Positions 30,601-33,094 of a DNA stretch of 33,094 bases are shown here, one piece after another (the stretch's first letter is position 1; each line of letters starts with the position of its first letter). The notes beneath the pieces were generated by a model. The model searched no databases. It worked only from the letters and a program-made list of their open reading frames with translations, and was not told the origin of the DNA. A program made the position numbers and the translations under genes. This DNA is from JBGOUV01 sp041477815 (GTDB taxonomy: Bacteria; Acidobacteriota; Terriglobia; Bryobacterales; JACQDG01), in assembly GCA_041477815.1 (NCBI GenBank), contig JBGOUV010000018.1, positions 1-33,094 on the forward strand, in the 5' to 3' direction.

Positions 30601-31051
30601 GATCATCAGCGGCGTGCACAGTTACGCCCGCGGCTACCCCCTGGCCGTAACCGCCCCCAACACCCTGCCCATCTTCAACCCCTCGCTGCGGCCCGACCTC
30701 ACCGGGGCCCCGATCCGCGCCTCCCAGGGACCCGGCCAGTTTGACCCCAACCGCGACCGCTGGCTGGACCCGGCCGCCTTCAAGCAGCCGGCGCCGTTCA
30801 CGTTCGGCAACGCACCGCCGTATCTGAGCGTCCGGCAGCCCTCCATCCTGAATGAGAATTTCGCTCTCCTGAAGGATACGAACATTACCGAGCGCATCGT
30901 TCATGAGTTTCGTTTCGAGGTATCGAATCCGATGAACCGCGTCATCTTCGCGGCCCCGAATCGGGACATCAGCTCGCCGAACTTCGGCAAGATTACCGGC
31001 GTCAATGGCAGCCCGCGCGTGCTGCAGTTCGGCATGAAGCTATTATGGTGA
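27650..31051 (+). CDS. TonB-receptor-like outer membrane protein with carboxypeptidase-regulatory domain
   Basis: An 1133-residue outer membrane protein, paralogous in architecture to the one at 3942-7160. Signal peptide 'MKRALLYLITLLSLSVFLLA' is followed by the regulatory domain ('GTITGLVTDPSGASVPGATL', 'GNYSLSNLTVGVYKMTV'), then a plug-like region ('TMKSGTNDLHGSAWYFW', 'GWTAGGPIVLPKLY') and a long barrel with conserved 'FIDDTWKLTPKLTLNAGLRY' and 'GFAPRLGLAYSVNNKTVVRA'. The end 'VLQFGMKLLW' has a terminal Trp, an accepted outer-membrane sorting residue. ATG 27650 has a strong ribosome binding site; an upstream in-frame ATG at 27593 overlaps the promoter. The cytochrome gene begins one base after its stop, so the two are very likely one transcription unit. 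Ligand unknown. Confidence 0.93.
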   Translation: MKRALLYLITLLSLSVFLLAQADRGTITGLVTDPSGASVPGATLALQHTGTNLEVTTTAGSSGNYSLSNLTVGVYKMTVGAPGFRTYVRPEVQVTVNQTIRLDIVMEVGDVSQTVNVTGEIPLISTESTDVGTTINSKQFLQLPLTLGGGIRNPSSFILLSPGVNPGSTWEKHIGGGSSFTDMVYYDGIALSRGDLSNDGEVNPSVDAVGEFKLVSNTYSAEYAHAMNGVTTFTMKSGTNDLHGSAWYFWHDEHVVARGFFSPAKAADKQNEWGWTAGGPIVLPKLYNGRNRSFFFFSMDQFYRRGGQFPSLVTVPTSRMLTGDFGEWPDPLYDPATTAASGATFTRTGFQNNIVPQSRWSTVSSTMVGFHPQPQFPGISANYLAPLTSPMVDQRHSGFKLDHQISAKHRLSGMFNYTDRPSVKAGNAGVQPGWPLEGRPLGTHNYQVVTTRVISVNYDQTWTPTVLNHVGLGFGRFRNPNFSENFNQGWMQPNCGKLKLCGLQFDLFPIVTFAQGYTPFGNSTASDNYFNTYTFLDTMSVVRGKHSLKLGFETQQHQDTFRNFGNGAGTFNFSQLETGLPGVSRSGHSWASFLLGNVDSASAYFKSTDPERRYNYYGFFIDDTWKLTPKLTLNAGLRYEINTTIFDRGQRLSYMDPGKPNPGAGNLPGAYVFAAKGDFSSITDPNYRGFAPRLGLAYSVNNKTVVRAGAGIYYAVYIGQGVGTPADGYAATASFSSGNNGINPAFQWDAGFPQNFKRPPTIEPTVQNGQGASASLRQAGSAIPYSQQWNFVIEHQFSNSLSVSTAYVGNKSTHVRDPDINLNQLPPSLLGRGSLLQQNINSPAAQAAGLREPFPGFAALYGTRATVAQALRPYPQYTGVGILGNPFGNSSYHSFQLKVDKRFSRGLNGTIAYTASKMLADARMYTADNVVNFRQDAYLREKSLYPTDQSQVLTASYYYELPVGRNKPFLSSLSGVGNKVLGGWIISGVHSYARGYPLAVTAPNTLPIFNPSLRPDLTGAPIRASQGPGQFDPNRDRWLDPAAFKQPAPFTFGNAPPYLSVRQPSILNENFALLKDTNITERIVHEFRFEVSNPMNRVIFAAPNRDISSPNFGKITGVNGSPRVLQFGMKLLW

Positions 31052-31052
31052 G

Positions 31053-32501
31053 GTGATCGGCGCAGCGCTTCTGGCCCTGGCGGCACATCCTTGCCTCGCC
31101 TGCCACCCCAAGGAGGTGGCCGGCTACGCGCAATCCGGAATGGCCCGTTCCCTGGCCCGTCCGGCGGACCAGCCGGGCGGAAGCTTCACGCATGCGCTCT
31201 CCGGCAGCAGGTTCCGCATCCGTCGAGACGCCGCCGGCCTGAGCATGCGGCTCGACCGCGCCGGGCTGACCGCGGAATACCCGGTGGCCTTCGGCATCGG
31301 CTCGGGAGCGCAGGGGCGCAGCTATGTAGTCCAAATTGGCGCCTACCTGTTTCAGGCGCCGGCTTCCTATTATGCGAGCCGCCGGGCTTGGGACGTCTCC
31401 CCCGGCTACGAGCGCGACCCCGCCCCGGACTTCGACCGGCCCATCACGCCCGAATGCCTCTTCTGCCACGCCAACCGGACCCGCCCGCTCGCCGCCGAGC
31501 CCATCTCCTGCGAGCGTTGTCACGGCCCCGCCGAAACCCACTTGGCACGTCCGGTTAAGAGCAATATCATTAACCCCGTCTGGCTTTCTCCGCGCGCCCG
31601 CGATAGCGTTTGCGAGCAATGCCACCTCGCCGGCGAGGCGCGGGTGCTTAATCCGGGCCGGACGTTCCAGGACTTCACGCCCGGCCGCGAGCTCGAGGCA
31701 GTCTTCTCGGTTTACCGCAAACCGGCCGGCGACGATTTCAAGGTGGTGAGCCAGGCCGAGCAGCTCGCCCTGAGCCGCTGCGCGCGCCAGAGCAGCGGAC
31801 GTATGTGGTGCGGCTCCTGCCACCATCCCCACGAGCAGCCGGTGAACTATCGTCAGCGCTGCCTGGCTTGCCACGGCCAGAGTCTGCTCGTGAAGCATCC
31901 GGCGCCGGCGGACGACTGCATCGGCTGCCACCTGCCCCGCCATCCCTCCAGCGACATCGCCCACACGTCGTTTTCCGATCACCGTATTCTGCGCCGCCCG
32001 CAAATTGCCGTCCAGCCGGCCCCCCCGCAACTGCTCGCCTGGCGCGAGCCGCCCCCCACGCTGGCCCGCCGCAACCTGGGTCTCGCTTACATTAGCGTGG
32101 GCGAACGGGACCAGGCGGCCCCCCTGCTCAATGAGGGCTTCCGGCTGCTGGCCGGTCTGGAGGAGGAGTCGGCCCGCGACCCGGACGTGCTCTCCGCCCT
32201 GGGCTTGGTGTTGCTCCGGAAGGGCCGCACGGCCGAAGCTCTACGAATGTTCGAACAGGCCGCGCGGGCCGAGCCTTCCGCCCGCAATCTCCTCAATTTG
32301 GCCGTGGCTCAGGACCGCGGGGCCGCGATCCGAAACCTGGAGCGCGCCATCGACCTGGATCCCTCGCTCGAACGCGCCTACACATTGCTCGCTGCCAAAC
32401 AGCCGCAACGGCGGCGCGAGCTGCTGGAGCGCTACCTGCGGTTCAATCCCCAAAGTCTCAGCGCCCGGCGGGCTTTGCAACAGACGCCGCCGGCGCGGTA
32501 A
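31053..32501 (+). CDS. Multihaem c-type cytochrome with C-terminal TPRs
   Basis: A 482-residue protein with seven CxxCH haem-binding motifs: CLACH at the N-terminus (C14), then CLFCH, CERCH, CEQCH, CGSCH, CLACH and CIGCH up to about residue 295. The spacing, with two close pairs, resembles cytochrome c554/NapC-like multihaem folds. From about 325 to the end there are TPR units ('RRNLGLAYISVGERDQAAPL', 'ALGLVLLRKGRTAEALRMFE'). The only possible start is GTG at 31053, one base after the TonB-receptor-like stop; it gives a very short hydrophobic leader ('VIGAALLALAAHP') with no basic residue, yet haem attachment needs export. It may use translational coupling, and the leader may be atypical. Electron carrier in the periplasm is the likely role; partner and acceptor are unknown. 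Confidence 0.9.
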   Translation: MIGAALLALAAHPCLACHPKEVAGYAQSGMARSLARPADQPGGSFTHALSGSRFRIRRDAAGLSMRLDRAGLTAEYPVAFGIGSGAQGRSYVVQIGAYLFQAPASYYASRRAWDVSPGYERDPAPDFDRPITPECLFCHANRTRPLAAEPISCERCHGPAETHLARPVKSNIINPVWLSPRARDSVCEQCHLAGEARVLNPGRTFQDFTPGRELEAVFSVYRKPAGDDFKVVSQAEQLALSRCARQSSGRMWCGSCHHPHEQPVNYRQRCLACHGQSLLVKHPAPADDCIGCHLPRHPSSDIAHTSFSDHRILRRPQIAVQPAPPQLLAWREPPPTLARRNLGLAYISVGERDQAAPLLNEGFRLLAGLEEESARDPDVLSALGLVLLRKGRTAEALRMFEQAARAEPSARNLLNLAVAQDRGAAIRNLERAIDLDPSLERAYTLLAAKQPQRRRELLERYLRFNPQSLSARRALQQTPPAR

Positions 32502-32758
32502 CGATAAGCGCTGGGGAGCATACTGACTGGTCGCCGGAAGCGGATACAGACTCTTCCGATCGGAGGTCGGCCGGTGCCTTTGGCGCCTGGCCGCGCCCGC
32601 CGGTCACCGCGCTCGCGCGCGCGACGGCGTTGGGCGACACCACGGTTCGCATCGAAGACTCGTGGGGCCCGCGGCGCGGCCAAGACTCCCGCCGGCGAAC
32701 GCGCCCGCGGGTGATTCAGATCGGCCTGAATTTGATCGGGTAGGTCTCAATCATTGGC
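32502..32758. other. Gene-poor gap with anomalous sequence
   Basis: No convincing intact gene is present in these 257 bases. It contains a short stretch resembling sequencing-library primer sequence (32537-32561) and, near its end, a possible remnant of a beta-barrel C-terminus. Very GC-rich runs (CGCGCTCGCGCGCGCG near 32610) give open frames on both strands that do not look coding. Confidence 0.5.
32700..32742 (+). pseudogene. Possible remnant of a TonB-receptor-like C-terminus
   Basis: The plus strand reads 'RPRVIQIGLNLIG' before a TAG stop at 32740-32742. This resembles the C-terminal strand of the upstream receptor ('SPRVLQFGMKLLW') and the family consensus '(P)R.(I/L)Q.G.K(L/F)IF'. The final aromatic residue is replaced by Gly and nothing upstream in frame fits the family, so if real it is only a decayed 3' end. 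Confidence 0.25.
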
Positions 32759-33094
32759 TTAGAAGATGAACTTCATCCCAAACTGAATCTGCCGGCCCAC
32801 GGCGGTTCCCTGCGAGAGCTTGCCGAAGTTCGGCTGCCCCACCGAAAGCGAGGTGCTGCTGCCGCTCGCCAGGAAGAAGGTGGGCGTGTTCGTCAAATTG
32901 AAGGCCTCCGCCCGGAATTGCAGTCTAATCGTTTCCGTGATGGCGGTGTTCTTGAACAGCGAAAAATCGAAGTTCACCGAACCCGGCCCGCGGCCCACGT
33001 GCCGGGCCGAATCCCCGAAGCGTGGAATCAGTGCGCCGGTCACGCTGGGAACCGTTCCCGGCAGCCGAAACGCGGCGGGATTGAAGTACTGGTC
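32759..33094 (-). CDS. TonB-receptor-like outer membrane protein, C-terminal part
   Basis: The 5' part lies beyond the window. The visible 111 residues begin 'DQYFNPAAFRLPGTVPSVTG' and continue with 'GRGPGSVNFDFSLFKNTAIT', 'RLQFRAEAFNLTNTPTFFL' and end 'IQFGMKFIF'. These are the standard closing strands of acidobacterial carboxypeptidase-regulatory TonB-receptor-like proteins and match in order the end of the receptor at 3942-7160 ('NVDFAVFKNFPITEKKSIQF', 'ENYNFTNTPPFDPP'). The terminal Phe is intact. Nothing can be said about its N-terminal domains or ligand from this window. Confidence 0.92.
   Translation of the reverse strand, partial: DQYFNPAAFRLPGTVPSVTGALIPRFGDSARHVGRGPGSVNFDFSLFKNTAITETIRLQFRAEAFNLTNTPTFFLASGSSTSLSVGQPNFGKLSQGTAVGRQIQFGMKFIF

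Noticed and set aside
28580..30904. Minus-strand frame of about 770 codons opposite the second receptor
   Set aside because: Gly/Ala/Val-rich mirror of the receptor coding strand, no family features.
32432..32683. Arg-rich minus-strand frame of 83 codons in the gap after the cytochrome
   Set aside because: Overlaps the cytochrome end, has no recognisable feature and reflects the GC-rich runs.
1..33094. tRNA, rRNA, riboswitch or CRISPR array
   Set aside because: No cloverleaf-like segment, no spaced direct repeats of CRISPR type and no recognised riboswitch core were found by reading the gaps between genes.

Overview
The window looks like a chromosomal piece of a GC-rich acidobacterium, most probably of the Bryobacterales/Solibacter type. 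The evidence is gene content typical of that group: three very large TonB-receptor-like outer membrane proteins with a carboxypeptidase-regulatory N-terminal domain (one cut by the window edge), an acidobacterial VWFA-related secreted protein, a TPR + FG-GAP + ASPIC/UnbV protein, a multihaem cytochrome with TPRs, PD40 beta-propeller repeats, a DinB-like protein and a Tat-exported class V aminotransferase. No rRNA, tRNA, CRISPR array, IS transposase or phage gene was seen. The taxonomic placement is inference from family content, not from a marker gene.

Layout. 1-777: 3' end of a PD40 propeller gene with an apparent one-base frameshift near its end. 823-2912 (minus): class V aminotransferase, a HEPN-domain protein and a small basic protein. 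2938-3780: amidohydrolase, divergent from the aminotransferase across a 25-bp region with overlapping -10 elements. 3789-3904: a GC-rich inverted-repeat element. 3942-7160 (minus): TonB-receptor-like protein. 7237-8815: VWFA protein and DinB-like protein. 8935-18040: a tightly packed seven-gene lipid operon. 18091-19095 (minus): O-methyltransferase-like protein. 19130-19650: YefM/YoeB-type toxin-antitoxin pair. 19656-22262: M3 peptidase and a small ABC-like ATPase. 22342-23994: divergent pair of unknown proteins. 23991-25327: a duplicated fragment of an ASPIC/UnbV gene, a membrane protein and a short gap. 25328-27589 (minus): the full TPR/FG-GAP/UnbV gene. 27650-32501: TonB-receptor-like protein followed directly by a seven-haem-motif cytochrome with TPRs. 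32502-32758: gene-poor gap with a possible gene remnant. 32759-33094 (minus): 3' end of a third TonB-receptor-like gene.

The most interesting system is the operon at 8935-18040. In order it encodes a fatty-acyl reductase (FAR family), an ACP + acyl-AMP ligase + PlsC-like fusion, PlsY, a HAD-IB phosphatase, a LarA-like (nickel-pincer racemase family) protein, an SDR dehydrogenase and a diacylglycerol-kinase-type lipid kinase. Most junctions overlap by 4-19 bases. The first two proteins together carry the domain set that I recall for the myxobacterial ether-lipid enzyme ElbD, here split over two genes. I infer synthesis of an unusual glycerolipid, possibly an ether lipid: fatty acid activation, loading on the ACP, reduction to aldehyde or alcohol, assembly on a glycerol-phosphate backbone, and (de)phosphorylation. 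The LarA-like protein has no obvious place in that scheme, which makes it the best candidate for new chemistry. The PlsC-like domain has Arg where the catalytic His is expected.

A second theme is promoter architecture. Several genes start 6-7 bases after a good -10 hexamer, suggesting leaderless transcripts, and two divergent gene pairs share overlapping -10 elements on the two strands. A third theme is dispersed inverted repeats that sit inside or against coding sequences, including one that forms the linker between the TPR and FG-GAP parts of the UnbV protein.
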